In this document: positions 33,446-44,043 of the stretch, piece after piece
How the letters are laid out: each line of letters starts with the position of its first letter
How positions within the stretch are numbered: position 1 is the stretch's first letter
DNA from: Actinomadura xylanilytica
Lineage (GTDB): Bacteria; Actinomycetota; Actinomycetes; Streptosporangiales; Streptosporangiaceae
Assembly: GCF_030283145.1 (NCBI RefSeq)
Contig: NZ_JASNWE010000004.1
Span: 735,604-799,603 of the forward strand
Direction of reading: 5' to 3'
DNA: 64,000 nucleotides
Notes under the pieces: generated by a model
The model's database searches: none
Told to the model about the DNA's origin: nothing
The model's input: the letters and a program-made list of their open reading frames with translations, nothing else
Position numbers and translations under genes: made by a program

Positions 33446-34600
33446 ATGGAACTGACGAGCTGGGAGCTGCTCACCCTGCTCAGCCTGGCGACGCTCGGGT
33501 GCCTGGCGGCGACGGTGCGGCTATGGCCGCGCGTCGCCGCCGCCCGTCCTGGCGCCGTCGCCGCACGCGCCGGACTGCTGATCGGCTGCCAGGTCGTGCT
33601 CATCCTGACGCTGATCGTCGGGCTGAACGGCTACTACCTGTTCTACGGGACGTGGCACGACCTGCTCGGCGCCGCCGGCGGGAAGGTCCGGACGGAGCAG
33701 GGACGGCGCCCGCCGGCACCACCGAACGCCGCCGTCGCGAGCCAGGTCGTCCGGAAGGTCGCCGCGGAGCTCGACCCGGGCGCCGCCGGGCGCACCGGGC
33801 ACGCCGACCCCGCCCGCGACGGGCAGGTCGAGCACCTGGCGATCCACGGCGTCCGCACCGGGATCGACGCCGAGTCCTACGTCTACCTCCCGCCGCAGTA
33901 CTTCCAGCCGGGCTTCGCCGCGCGCCGGTTCCCGGTCGCGCTCTTCATCGCCGGCTACCCCGCCTCCGACCGGCTCACCTGGATCGACAAGGGCCACCTG
34001 CCCGAGGAGGCGGCGCGGGCGCAGGCGGCCGGCCGGGCCCAGCCGATGATCTACGTGATGATGCGGCCGACCGTGAAGGACGGCTGGGACACCGAGTGCG
34101 CGGACGTGCCCGGCGGTCCCAAGGTCGAGACGTTCTTCGCGCAGGACGTCCCCGAGGCGATCGCGGGGACCTACCGCACGCCCCGCTCCGCCAAGGGCTG
34201 GGGCGTGGCGGGCTACTCCACCGGCGGCTACTGCGCGGCCAAGCTGGCGATGCTGCACTCCGACCGGTTCAGCGCCGCGGCCAACATGGCCGGCCACTTC
34301 CACGCGCTGCTCGACACCACGACCCGCGACCTCTACAACGGCAGCCCCGCCCTGCGGCGGAGCAGCAACCTGATCTGGCGGCTCCAGAACCTGCCGCAGC
34401 CGCCGCTGTCGATCCTGGTGGCGTCCGCCGACGTCGGCGAGAACACCTTCCCGTCGGCCCAGCGGTTCATGCGGGCCGCCCGGCCGCCGCTGGTGGTCGA
34501 CACGGTGCTGCTGCCGACCGGCGGCCACAACTTCAAGACGTTCCGCAAGTACATCCCGCCGACCGTCCAATGGCTGAGCGCCCAGCTCCGGGGAGAGTGA
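33446..34600 (+). CDS. Membrane-anchored esterase (esterase D/mycolyltransferase-like fold)
   Basis: The 384-residue protein starts at an ATG behind GGAGGGGG. Two N-terminal membrane helices (about 7-30 and 43-68) anchor an extracytoplasmic alpha/beta hydrolase of the esterase/antigen-85-like group: ESYVYLPPQYF, nucleophile elbow GYSTGG (Ser258), acid candidate Asp329 in ASADVGE and His361 in TGGHNF. It should hydrolyse or transfer acyl groups at the cell surface; no substrate can be named. The following gene, one base away, is a paralogue that has lost these residues. Confidence 0.85.
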   Translation: MELTSWELLTLLSLATLGCLAATVRLWPRVAAARPGAVAARAGLLIGCQVVLILTLIVGLNGYYLFYGTWHDLLGAAGGKVRTEQGRRPPAPPNAAVASQVVRKVAAELDPGAAGRTGHADPARDGQVEHLAIHGVRTGIDAESYVYLPPQYFQPGFAARRFPVALFIAGYPASDRLTWIDKGHLPEEAARAQAAGRAQPMIYVMMRPTVKDGWDTECADVPGGPKVETFFAQDVPEAIAGTYRTPRSAKGWGVAGYSTGGYCAAKLAMLHSDRFSAAANMAGHFHALLDTTTRDLYNGSPALRRSSNLIWRLQNLPQPPLSILVASADVGENTFPSAQRFMRAARPPLVVDTVLLPTGGHNFKTFRKYIPPTVQWLSAQLRGE

Positions 34601-34601
34601 C

Positions 34602-35918
34602 ATGGAGCCCACGAGCGCGATCCTGCTCATCCTGACCGGCCTGCTGGCCACCGCCGCCTTCGCCGCGGCCATGCTGCTGTGGCCGCGGTTCGCAGGGTCC
34701 GGCAGAAGGCCGGTGCTGAGGCGCGCCGGACTGCTGCTGGCGAGCCAGGCGACTCTGACGGCACTGATCGTCCTGACCGCCAACAAGTACTTCGTCTTCT
34801 ACGCGACCTGGAACGACCTGCTCGGCGACGGCACCGCGAAGGTCCAGGTGAAGCAGGTGCAGTCGAGCCATGGCGCGAAGGCCGACCCGTCCGGTCAGGT
34901 GCGCCGCTTCAGCACCGGCCTCGGCCCGTCCCGCGCGGGGCACCCGCAGGATCCGGCCAAGGACGGGCGGGTCGACCGGCTGGAGGTGCACGGCCCGCGC
35001 AGCGGGCTCGACTCGGTGGTCTACGTCTACCTCCCGCCGCAGTACTTCCAGCCCGAGTACGCGCGCAAGCGGCTCCCCGTCGCGATGCTGCTGTCGGGCG
35101 GGCCGTCCGACGGCCCGACCGCGTGGATCAAACAGGCGCACGTCCCGGCCGAGGCCGCCCGCGAGGTCGCGGCGGGCCGCTCCCAGCCGATGGTCTACGC
35201 GATGGTCCGCTCAGCGCACGGGCTGTCGCCGGCCCCGCCGGCACCGGCGCCGTCAGGACCGTCCGCGCCGCCCGGCCCCGGTGCGCACCGCAGGGTCGTC
35301 AAGGGCATGGCGGCCGGTCTGGGGAAGACAGTGAAGGCTGGTGAGGGGAAGACCCGTGACGGGAAGACCCGTGATGGGAAGACCGGCGTGCGCCCGTCGG
35401 TGTGCGTCGATCTGCCCGGACGCGCCGGCGGGCAGGCCGAGACGTTCTACACCCAGGATCTGCCCGTCGCGCTGCTGAGCACCTACCGCCTGCCGCGCGT
35501 GCGCCAGGGGTGGGGCGTGGCCGGGTTCGGCACCAGCGGCCAGTGCGGCACGCGGTTCGCGATGCTGCACTCCGACCGCTTCGCCGCGGGTGCGAGCATC
35601 GACGGCGCCCTCGGCGCGCCGCCCACCGCGCCCGGGACCGCCCAGCCCGACCCCTACGGCGGCAGCTCCGTGTACCGGCAGGACAACGACCTGCTGTGGC
35701 GGCTCGAACACCTCCCGCCCCCGCCGGTGTCGCTCCTGATCGCGACCGGACGGGACGGCGGGGAGGCGGCGACCGCGGCGCGGTTCGCGTCGCTCGCCAA
35801 GCCGCCGGCGCGCGCCGAGGTGTCGCTGGTCGACGGCGAGCCCGGCACGCTCGGGCAGTGGCGCGGCCACCTCCCCTCCGTCCTCGGGTGGCTGAGCGCC
35901 CGTCTCCGCGGCGAATGA
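34602..35918 (+). CDS. Paralogous esterase-like protein lacking catalytic residues
   Basis: The 438-residue protein aligns along its length with the preceding esterase (two membrane helices, VVYVYLPPQYFQP, QGWGVAGFGTSGQC, MLHSDRF, WLSARLRGE). At the elbow GYSTGG of the first protein it reads GFGTSG, so the nucleophile Ser is Gly310, and the C-terminal GGHNF is replaced by a stretch without His. It also has an insertion of about 60 residues (206-266), Pro-rich and then Lys-rich with a repeated TRDGK. It is probably a non-catalytic partner or regulator of the first esterase. Confidence 0.82.
   Translation: MEPTSAILLILTGLLATAAFAAAMLLWPRFAGSGRRPVLRRAGLLLASQATLTALIVLTANKYFVFYATWNDLLGDGTAKVQVKQVQSSHGAKADPSGQVRRFSTGLGPSRAGHPQDPAKDGRVDRLEVHGPRSGLDSVVYVYLPPQYFQPEYARKRLPVAMLLSGGPSDGPTAWIKQAHVPAEAAREVAAGRSQPMVYAMVRSAHGLSPAPPAPAPSGPSAPPGPGAHRRVVKGMAAGLGKTVKAGEGKTRDGKTRDGKTGVRPSVCVDLPGRAGGQAETFYTQDLPVALLSTYRLPRVRQGWGVAGFGTSGQCGTRFAMLHSDRFAAGASIDGALGAPPTAPGTAQPDPYGGSSVYRQDNDLLWRLEHLPPPPVSLLIATGRDGGEAATAARFASLAKPPARAEVSLVDGEPGTLGQWRGHLPSVLGWLSARLRGE
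35346..35385 (+). repeat. 15-bp tandem repeat inside the esterase-like gene
   Basis: The string GGGAAGAC recurs at 35346, 35361 and 35376, giving a 15-bp period that encodes the TRDGK repeat. It preserves the frame and probably arose by slippage in the insertion found only in the second paralogue. Confidence 0.75.
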
Positions 35919-35998
35919 CCCGGTACCTCCCGGGGAGTACGGGCGGACGCTCCCGGCGGCCGACGCCGGGCCGGCCGCCGGTGTCCTAACGTGCTGGA

Positions 35999-37336
35999 AT
36001 GAGCACTCCGCCGCCGTCCGCACACGTCGGGGCACCGCGCTGGGCCCGTCCCACCGCGTGGCCCGTCTGGGTGCTTCCGGCGCTCATCGCGGTCATCCAG
36101 GTGATGGGTTCGATCGGCGCGGAAAGCGGCGGCGGGCCCGGCCGGGGCGGGTGGCGCGATCCGGCCGGCCGGCCGCACCCGTCGCACGACTACGGCTTCA
36201 CCCCGCTCGACCCGCCGGCCTTTGCGGTGCTGCTCGTCGGCCCGGCGCTGCTCCTGCTGCGCCGCCGGCATCCGAGGTTCACGCTGGTGGCGGTGGGCGC
36301 GCTCACCGCGCTGTACTTCCTGCGCGCCTACCCGTACGGGCCGGCTCCGTTCGCCGCGCTCCTGGCGCTGATGTCGGCGGTCAACGCCGGGCACCGGCTG
36401 TTCGCCTGGGCCTGCACGAGCGGCGCCCTCGCCGCCTACTTCGCCCTCACCGCGGTGATCGGGGTGCCGTGGGACGAGCGCGGCCGGGGCGGCGGCCCCT
36501 TCCCGGTGGACGAGCCGACGGTCGGCGGCACCTCGATCGTGATCGGCTGGGCGCTGGTCGGGCTGGTCACCGCCGAGCTGGTCCGGATGCGCCGGCAGAA
36601 GGCCGAGGCGTCGGCCCGGTCCCGGGCCGAGGAGGACCGGCGGCAGGCCAGCGAGGAGCGGCTGCGGATGGCCCGCGAACTGCACGACGTGCTGGCGCAC
36701 AACATCTCGATGATCAACGTGCAGGCCGGGGTGGCGCTGCACCTCATCGACGACGACCCCGGGCAGGCGCGGACCGCGCTGGCCGCCATCAAGGAGGCCA
36801 GCAAGGAGGCGCTCAGCGAGATGCGGTCGGTGATCGGGGCGCTGCGCGCGCAGGGCGAGAGCGCCCCGCGCTCCCCCACCGCCGGGCTGGACCGGCTGGA
36901 GGACCTGCTCGCCCGCGCCCGCTCGGCGGGCCTGCGGGTGGACGCCGAGGTCACCGGCGACCGGCGGCCCCTGCACGCCGCGACCGACCTGGCCGCGTTC
37001 CGCATCGTCCAGGAGTCGCTCACCAACGTCACCAGGCACTCCGGCGCGGGCCCGGTGACGGCGCGGGTCGTGGTCGCCTACGGCGCCGACGAGATCACCG
37101 TGCTGGTCGAGGACGACGGCCGGGGCGTCGCGCTGCTGGACGACCGTCCCGGCGGCAGCGGGATCCGCGGCATGCGCGAGCGCGCCGCGGCGCTCGGCGG
37201 CACGTTCGAGGCCGGGCCGCGGCGGGGCGGCGGGTTCCGCGTCACCGCGACGCTGCCCGTGGACGGCGCGCCCGGACCCGGTAGCCTCGCTCCGACCGCG
37301 GACCCGTCCGCGCCGCGCCCGGGAGGTGCCGAGTGA
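35999..37336 (+). CDS. NarX-type sensor histidine kinase with membrane sensor
   Basis: The 445-residue protein has five or six membrane helices in residues 20-200, then a HisKA_3 phosphoacceptor helix (RLRMARELHDVLAHNISMINVQAG, His in ELHD) and an ATPase domain (DDGRGVAL, GSGIRGMRERAAALGG). Such kinases of actinomycetes often sense envelope stress. Its stop overlaps the GTG of the response regulator by 4 nt. Confidence 0.92.
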   Translation: MSTPPPSAHVGAPRWARPTAWPVWVLPALIAVIQVMGSIGAESGGGPGRGGWRDPAGRPHPSHDYGFTPLDPPAFAVLLVGPALLLLRRRHPRFTLVAVGALTALYFLRAYPYGPAPFAALLALMSAVNAGHRLFAWACTSGALAAYFALTAVIGVPWDERGRGGGPFPVDEPTVGGTSIVIGWALVGLVTAELVRMRRQKAEASARSRAEEDRRQASEERLRMARELHDVLAHNISMINVQAGVALHLIDDDPGQARTALAAIKEASKEALSEMRSVIGALRAQGESAPRSPTAGLDRLEDLLARARSAGLRVDAEVTGDRRPLHAATDLAAFRIVQESLTNVTRHSGAGPVTARVVVAYGADEITVLVEDDGRGVALLDDRPGGSGIRGMRERAAALGGTFEAGPRRGGGFRVTATLPVDGAPGPGSLAPTADPSAPRPGGAE

Positions 37337-37998
37337 TCAAGGTGCTGCTCGCCGACGACCAGATCCTGGTCCGCGCCGGGTTCCGCGCGCTGCTGGACGC
37401 CCAGGCCGACATCGAGGTGGCCGGCGAGGCGGGCGACGGCGAGGAGGCGGTCGCGCAGGCCCGGCGGCTCCGCCCGGACGTGATCCTGATGGACATCCGG
37501 ATGCCGGGCACCGACGGCCTGGAGGCCACCCGCCGGATCGCCTCCGACGAGCGCCTGGACGGGGTCCGGATCGTCATCCTGACCACCTTCGAGCTCGACG
37601 AGTACGTGTTCGAGGCGCTGCGCGGCGGGGCGAGCGGGTTCCTGGTCAAGGACACCGAGCCGGTGGAGCTGATCCACGCGGTCCGGTCGGTCGCGGCGGG
37701 CGACGCGCTGCTGTCGCCGAGCGTGACCCGGCGGCTGATCGCCGAGTTCGCCGCGCGGGCCAAGGCCCCGGCCCCCTCGACCCGGCTGAACGCCCTCACC
37801 GATCGCGAGCGCGAGGTGATGGCGCTGGTCGGCGAGGGGCTGAGCAACGAGGAGATCGCCGCCCGGCTGGTGGTCAGCCCGGCGACCGCCAAGACCCACG
37901 TCAGCCGCACCATGGTCAAGCTCTCCGCGCGCGACCGCGCCCAACTGGTGGTGTTCGCCTACGAGTCGGGCCTGGTGAAGCCGGGTTGGCTGCCCTAG
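37333..37998 (+). CDS. NarL-type response regulator
   Basis: The 221-residue protein has a receiver (ADDQ, Asp in VILMDIRMPG, IVILTTFELDEYV, LVKDTEP) and a LuxR helix-turn-helix (LTDREREVMALVGEGLSNEEIAARLVVSPATAKTHVSR). FELDEYVFEALRGGASGFLVKD is the standard block of this actinomycete subfamily. It is coupled to the membrane kinase upstream. Confidence 0.93.
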   Translation: MIKVLLADDQILVRAGFRALLDAQADIEVAGEAGDGEEAVAQARRLRPDVILMDIRMPGTDGLEATRRIASDERLDGVRIVILTTFELDEYVFEALRGGASGFLVKDTEPVELIHAVRSVAAGDALLSPSVTRRLIAEFAARAKAPAPSTRLNALTDREREVMALVGEGLSNEEIAARLVVSPATAKTHVSRTMVKLSARDRAQLVVFAYESGLVKPGWLP

Positions 37999-38090
37999 AA
38001 AGCGGCACTCTGCACCGATCGGCTGTCGTCGTCCGCGCGAACGTGACAGGCTGGTGCGAGCACGCCGTCACCGACGGGCGGAGGAGTCCG

Positions 38091-38693
38091 GTGCCCACCA
38101 CCACGAGGATCCTGGCCGTCGACGACCGTTCGGAGAACCTGGTCGCGCTCACCGCGGTGCTCGACGCGCTGCCGGTGCAGGTCGTGCCGGTCTCCTCGGG
38201 CCGGGACGCGCTGCGCGAGCTGCTGAGCGACGACTTCGCGCTGATCCTGCTCGACGTCGTGATGCCCGAGATGGACGGCTTCGAGACCGCGGAGCACATC
38301 AAGAGCCGGCCGCGCACCCGGGACATCCCGATCATCTTCCTCACCGCGGCGGGCGAGGCCGGGCAGGACGCCTACCGCGGGTACGCGGCGGGCGCGGTCG
38401 ACTACCTGACCAAGCCGTTCGACCCGTGGCTGCTGCGCGCCAAGGTCGCGGTGTTCGTCGAGCTGCACCGGCGCACCGCGCGGCTGAGCCGGCAGGCCGA
38501 GCTGCTGCGCCGGACGCTCGGCGAGGAGGGCGACGGGCCCGGCCTCGCCCGGCTGCTGAAGTCGCTCGACGAGCGGGTCGCCCGGGTCGAGCACGACGTC
38601 ACGCTGCTGGGGTCCGGGTCCGACCCCGAGGATCTCCGCGAGCACGTCGCCGAGCTGCGGCTCGCGCTGAACGCCCTCTCCGCGGGGAGCTGA
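38091..38693 (+). CDS. Single-domain response regulator with C-terminal coiled coil
   Basis: The 200-residue protein starts at a GTG behind GGAGGAG. Residues 7-125 are a CheY-like receiver (VDDRSENL, phosphoacceptor in LILLDVVMPEMDG, FLTAAGE, YLTKPFDP). The remaining 75 residues are helical with heptads (VELHRRTARLSRQAELLRRTL, LDERVARVEHDV) and no DNA-binding domain. It probably acts through protein contacts, like the receivers that gate phosphatase or kinase partners. It follows the two-component pair by 92 bases but has its own ribosome site. Confidence 0.85.
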   Translation: MPTTTRILAVDDRSENLVALTAVLDALPVQVVPVSSGRDALRELLSDDFALILLDVVMPEMDGFETAEHIKSRPRTRDIPIIFLTAAGEAGQDAYRGYAAGAVDYLTKPFDPWLLRAKVAVFVELHRRTARLSRQAELLRRTLGEEGDGPGLARLLKSLDERVARVEHDVTLLGSGSDPEDLREHVAELRLALNALSAGS

Positions 38694-39005
38694 CCCCGGG
38701 CGCCCGGGCCGCGTCCCCACCGCGTTCCGTTCGCGCCCCGACAGTGTTCCGCCCGCCTCTTCGCGCCGGGCTCGACGACTCCCTATAGTGACTCTCTGTA
38801 TCCAATTTTCAACCATCCCAAAATCCGGCCTTCACATGGATTCGCAGGTCAGTGACACAAGATCCGATCCATGGGCCTTTCTATGGGGTTGTTAGAAGTA
38901 AGTACTTGGGGGTAACTTGCACTCATCGTCACGTAAGTGAGCGGCGTCACGAGTGTCCGTTTTCGCGCGGACGCGTCCCCCACACCGTCCCCCCAGGGAG
39001 TGCAC
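38694..39005. other. 312-bp intergenic region with AT-rich promoter zone
   Basis: It opens with a compact GC hairpin (CCCGGG-CG-CCCGGG, 38695-38708), possibly the end of the response-regulator transcript. From about 38780 the base composition drops sharply: TATAGTGACTCTCTGTATCC, then an inverted repeat of CATGGAT and ATCCATG, then AAGTAAGTACTTGG, which contains the palindrome AAGTACTT. This is probably the promoter and operator zone of the DUF6230/DUF6114 pair. No coding potential is evident. Confidence 0.5.
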
Positions 39006-39617
39006 ATGACCGACTCCGCCGGCTCCGCCGAGAGCACCGAGGCCGCCGTCGGCCGGGTCCGCTGGAGGCGTTTCGCCGCCATCGCCGCACCCGCCGCGCT
39101 CGGTGCCGGCGCGCTGCTGTTCATGACCGCGCAGGGCTCGCTCGCCTCGTCCTTCGCCGTCTCCGGCAGCAGCTTCAAGGTGAGCGCCGACTCGCTCAAC
39201 GGGCAGGGTTTCGTGCAGTACGGCGGCGTCGACACCGGCAAGGACGGCGCCAAGCACCCGGTGCAGATCTCCGGCATCAAGTCGGCGCAGATCCGCAACA
39301 TGTGCCAGTCGATGAAGGTGGGCCCGCTCACCCTGCGGCTCACCGCGGGCACCGGCGCCAAGCCCGTCGAGGCGTCCGACCTGGTGCTGGACGTCGAGCA
39401 GCTCGACGCCGACGCCACGTTCACCGGCATCGAGATCGGCCGCGACGCCAGCACGCTGAACCGCGGCCCGGACGGCGCGCGCGGACCGGCCGGGATGTTC
39501 GGCCAGCAGGCGACCCGGATCGAGCTGACCAAGGTCAGGCAGGTCGCCTGGGCCACCACCGCCGGCACCTTCAAGCTGAACGACCTCAGTATGAAGCTCG
39601 GCGCCGAGTGCTTCTGA
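39006..39617 (+). CDS. DUF6230 family protein
   Basis: The 203-residue protein starts at an ATG behind AGGGAG. A short basic cytoplasmic N-terminus with RVRWRRF precedes one membrane helix (about 22-42), and an extracytoplasmic beta-rich domain follows (FAVSGSSFKVSADSLNGQGF, LRLTAGTGAKPVEASDLVLD). This matches the actinomycete DUF6230 family, which is regularly paired with DUF6114 as here. The function is unknown; an envelope role is inferred from topology. Confidence 0.82.
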   Translation: MTDSAGSAESTEAAVGRVRWRRFAAIAAPAALGAGALLFMTAQGSLASSFAVSGSSFKVSADSLNGQGFVQYGGVDTGKDGAKHPVQISGIKSAQIRNMCQSMKVGPLTLRLTAGTGAKPVEASDLVLDVEQLDADATFTGIEIGRDASTLNRGPDGARGPAGMFGQQATRIELTKVRQVAWATTAGTFKLNDLSMKLGAECF

Positions 39618-39639
39618 CCATCCCGACCCGGTGAGGCCG

Positions 39640-40624
<985 letters not shown>

Positions 40625-40638
<14 letters not shown>

Positions 40639-42103
40639 GCGTGCCCGCGGCCCCTCCGGCGTCCCCCCGGGCGCAGGCCGGGGCCGGCGGGCCCGCGCCC
40701 ATCGCGCCGGTGCCGAGCCGGCTGCGCAGGATGAACGCGCCCGCCAGCACCGCGGCCACCACCAGCACCACCGCGACCGTGACGATCACGATCGTCTTGC
40801 GGCGCTCGCGGTCGCCGGGACGCGCCGCGCCCTGGTCGGGCCGAACGGGCTGCTGCCACTGGCTGAACTGCTGCGGCTGCTCCCACGGCTGCGGCGTCTG
40901 CGGCGGCTGAGGCGGCTGCGGGGGCGGCTGGACGCGCTGAGGTGGCACACGCGGGGGCGGACTGTACGGCGGCGGCTGCGTCTGCGAGGGCCGCTGCTGC
41001 GGGGGCGGCTGCGTCTTGGCCAGGGCCGGGGGCGGCTGCGTCTGGGACGGCGCGGGCGGCGGCGGGGACCACTCGGTCTCCACCATGGTCCGTACCTCGG
41101 GCTCGCCCGAGGGGCGTCCGGCACCACCGGCGAAACCGCCGGGACCGGGGTCGCGCCGCGTCACCGGATCGAGGTCGGCCGCGTCCATCACGGTCTCGGC
41201 CGCCTCGTCCGTCCCCGGGAACTCGTCCATCACCGTGTCCTCGGCGACCGGCGGAGGCACCGGCTGCGGGGGCGCCGGCGGCGGGGGCGGCGGCATCGCG
41301 GCGACCCGGGCGAGCAGCGGGCGGGCCTGCGCGCCGGTGATGCGGTACACGGGCTCACGGGCCAGCAGTCCCACCAGCACACGGTTCAGCGGGCCCGCGT
41401 TGCGCGGCACCGGGACCGGCTCGGTCAACGCCGCCTGGAGCGAGGACATCGCGTCGGACCGCTCGTATGGCGAGTGGCCCTCCAGCGCCGCGTACAGCGT
41501 CGCGCCGAGCGCCCACAGGTCGGAGGCGGGCACGGCGCGCTCGCCCTGCGCCCGCTCCGGCGGGATGTAGGCGGGCGACCCCATGACCAGGCCGGTCTGG
41601 GTGAGGGTCGAGTCGCCCTCCACCTGCGCGATGCCGAAGTCGGTCAGCACCACCCGCCCGGCGTCGGTGATCAGCACGTTGCTCGGCTTGACGTCGCGGT
41701 GCAGGATGCCCTTCTCGTGCGCGTGCCCGAGCGCGGCGAGCATCTGCATGCCGATCTCGGCGACCTGGCGGTGGCCGAGCGGGCCCTCCTCCAGCAGGTC
41801 CTGGAGCGAGCGGGCCAGGACCAGCTCCATCACGATCCAGGGCCGGTCGGACTCCTCCACGACGTCGTGCACCACCACCACGCCTGGATGGCTGAGCCGC
41901 GCCGACGCCCGCGCCTCGCGGAAGGTCCGCTCGTAGAGCACGTCGCGTTCGGACACGGTGAGGCCCGGCGGCAGCACGACCTCCTTGACCGCCACCTCGC
42001 GGTCGAGCATGACGTCGTAGGCCCGCCACACCGTGCCCATGCCGCCGCGGCCGACCACCTCGTCGAGCCGGTAGCGGTTGGCGAGAAGACGTGCCTCTCC
42101 CAT
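40625..42103 (-). CDS. Membrane Ser/Thr protein kinase 1 (no C-terminal sensor)
   Basis: The 492-residue protein starts at the ATG at 42103; a GTG at 42124 is possible. The kinase domain (residues 6-260) has GRGGMGTVW, VAVKEV, HRDVKPSNV, DFGIAQ and SPAYIPPE, so it should be active. A Pro/Gln-rich linker of about 150 residues and one membrane helix (IVIVTVAVVLVVAAVLAGAFIL) follow, but only about 34 outside residues remain. Kinases 2 and 3 have a folded outer domain at this place. Its end overlaps the convergent DUF6114 gene by 14 bases, so the outer domain may have been lost by rearrangement. Confidence 0.88.
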
Positions 42104-42206
42104 GACTAAATGGTCCCCCGTCACACGCGGCGCTGCCTAGAGGCACTCCCCGAGCACACCTCTGCGGCACCTGTCGTCATAGGGACGTCCCAGCGCGTCC
42201 CATGGT

Positions 42207-43955
42207 TCATCGCACGCTCGTGGGCCGGAACGTGTCGAGGACATTCTTCACGGTAGTGGTGTATTGGCTCCACTCGGTCGCCGGGACGGCCACCAGGACC
42301 GCGTACGCCCGGCCCTGGTCGATGTAAACGCCCCGGTCGCGGGCGCGGGTGCCGCCGTTGCGGTCCCAGACGAATTCGATGTCGGCGGCCCTGAACCGGC
42401 CCGCGGTGCTCCTGGTCACCGACAGCCGCCGGAACCCCTGCATGTTGCCGTCGGCGACCGCGTTCTTCTCCCAGTTGATCCAGTGCTGGAGCGGGTCACT
42501 CGGCTCGCCCGTCCAGGGCGTGCGGTCGACCTGCACGTACGCCTTGGTCCTGGGGTCGATCCAGACCGTGCTGCGCGCCTGCTCCGTCCGGGTCCAGCCG
42601 TCCGGGACCGCGATGGTGTAGCCCGACGCCTTCACCCGGTGGGATCCCGGCGGCACCGGCGGCAGGACGTCGGCCGAGGGCGCGGTGGTCTTCCGGTCGG
42701 CCGGCGCGGCGCTGGAGGTCTTCGTCACAGTGGACCGCACGGGCGGCGACGTCGCTCCCCCCGCACCGTCGCCGGACGCGCCGTCCGGCCACAGGGCGAC
42801 GGCGATGCCCGCGACGAGGGCGGCGGTCACGAGGACCCCGGCCAGAACCGGCACGAGCGGAAGCCGCTTGGCCGGGCGGACCCCGCCGTCCGGCATCGCC
42901 GGGTACGGCGACCCCGGATGCGTGTACGGCATCGGTGACTGCGGTGACTGCGTGTGAGGGGACGACTCGTTGTGGTGCGTCCCGGTCGGCGCGTTCGCTG
43001 TGAGATCCGGCACAACGGCCGTGACCGGCTCCGCGGGCGGTGCCGTCCAGGCCGACGACGTGCCCGCCCCCGCGTACGGGTCGGCGGTCGTGGCCCCGGT
43101 CGCCAGGCCCGCGGCGTGCCCCGCGGCCAGGCCCGCGAGCGCCTCCTCGGCCCGCGCGGCGCCCATGCGCTGGACGGGGTCCCGGTCCAGCAGCCCCATC
43201 AGCACCGGCGCCAGCGGCCCGGCGTTGCGCGGCGGGGGCGGCTCCTGGGTCATCGCCGCGGCGAGCACGGCCATCGGATCGGAGCGGTGGTGCGGCGCCT
43301 TGCCCTCGCACGCCGCGTACAGCGTCGCGCCGAGGGCCCACAGGTCGGACGAGGGCGTCGCCTTGTCGCCCCGGACCCGCTCGGGCGACATGTAGGCGGG
43401 CGAGCCCACCAGCAGCCCGGCGTGCGTCAGGGTCGCGTCGCCCGCCATCTGCGCGATGCCGAAATCGGTGAGCACCGCGCGGTCGTCGGCGGCGATGAGC
43501 ACGTTGGCGGGCTTGACGTCGCGGTGCAGGATGCCGATCGCGTGCGCGGCCCGCAGCGCCGCCACGACCTGCCGCCCGATCGTCGCGACCCGTCCGGGCC
43601 GCTGCGGCCCGTCCTCGTCGAGGATCTCCTGGAGGGAGCGGGCCTGGACCAGCTCCATCACGATCCACGGCCGATCGTCCTCGTCGACGACGTCGTGCAC
43701 GGTCACCACGCCCGGATGGTTCAGCCGCGCCGACGCCCGCGCCTCGCGCAGCGTGCGCAGGTGCCGCGTCTCGCGCTCGTCGTCGCTCAGCGCGCGGTGC
43801 AGGACGACCTCCTTGACCGCGACCTCGCGATCGAGCATCTCGTCCCGCGCGCGCCACACCGTGCCCATGCCGCCGCTTCCGACCACGGTCAGCAGTCGGT
43901 AGCGCCCCGCGAGAAGCCGGCCGTCCCCCTGCCCCGTCTGTTCCCCGTCCGCCAT
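42207..43955 (-). CDS. Membrane Ser/Thr protein kinase 2 with extracytoplasmic domain
   Basis: From the ATG at 43955 the protein has 582 residues. The kinase domain has GSGGMGTVWRA, VAVKEV, HRDVKPANVL, DFGIAQM and SPAYMSPE. A linker, one membrane helix (about 395-420) and an outer domain of about 150 residues follow (GYTIAVPDGWTRTEQ, ADIEFVWDR, AYAVLVAVP). That outer domain is similar to the one of kinase 3 and looks like the PsbP/Mog1-type lipoprotein folds fused to actinomycete kinases. It probably senses an envelope signal. Confidence 0.9.
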   Translation of the reverse strand: MADGEQTGQGDGRLLAGRYRLLTVVGSGGMGTVWRARDEMLDREVAVKEVVLHRALSDDERETRHLRTLREARASARLNHPGVVTVHDVVDEDDRPWIVMELVQARSLQEILDEDGPQRPGRVATIGRQVVAALRAAHAIGILHRDVKPANVLIAADDRAVLTDFGIAQMAGDATLTHAGLLVGSPAYMSPERVRGDKATPSSDLWALGATLYAACEGKAPHHRSDPMAVLAAAMTQEPPPPRNAGPLAPVLMGLLDRDPVQRMGAARAEEALAGLAAGHAAGLATGATTADPYAGAGTSSAWTAPPAEPVTAVVPDLTANAPTGTHHNESSPHTQSPQSPMPYTHPGSPYPAMPDGGVRPAKRLPLVPVLAGVLVTAALVAGIAVALWPDGASGDGAGGATSPPVRSTVTKTSSAAPADRKTTAPSADVLPPVPPGSHRVKASGYTIAVPDGWTRTEQARSTVWIDPRTKAYVQVDRTPWTGEPSDPLQHWINWEKNAVADGNMQGFRRLSVTRSTAGRFRAADIEFVWDRNGGTRARDRGVYIDQGRAYAVLVAVPATEWSQYTTTVKNVLDTFRPTSVR

Positions 43956-44043
43956 GAGTGGCGACCCTACCGACCGCGTCCAGCGGTTCGCCATACGTCC
44001 CCCTCCGCGGTCGTCGTGGGGACGGAGGCCGGCTCGGGCGCGC

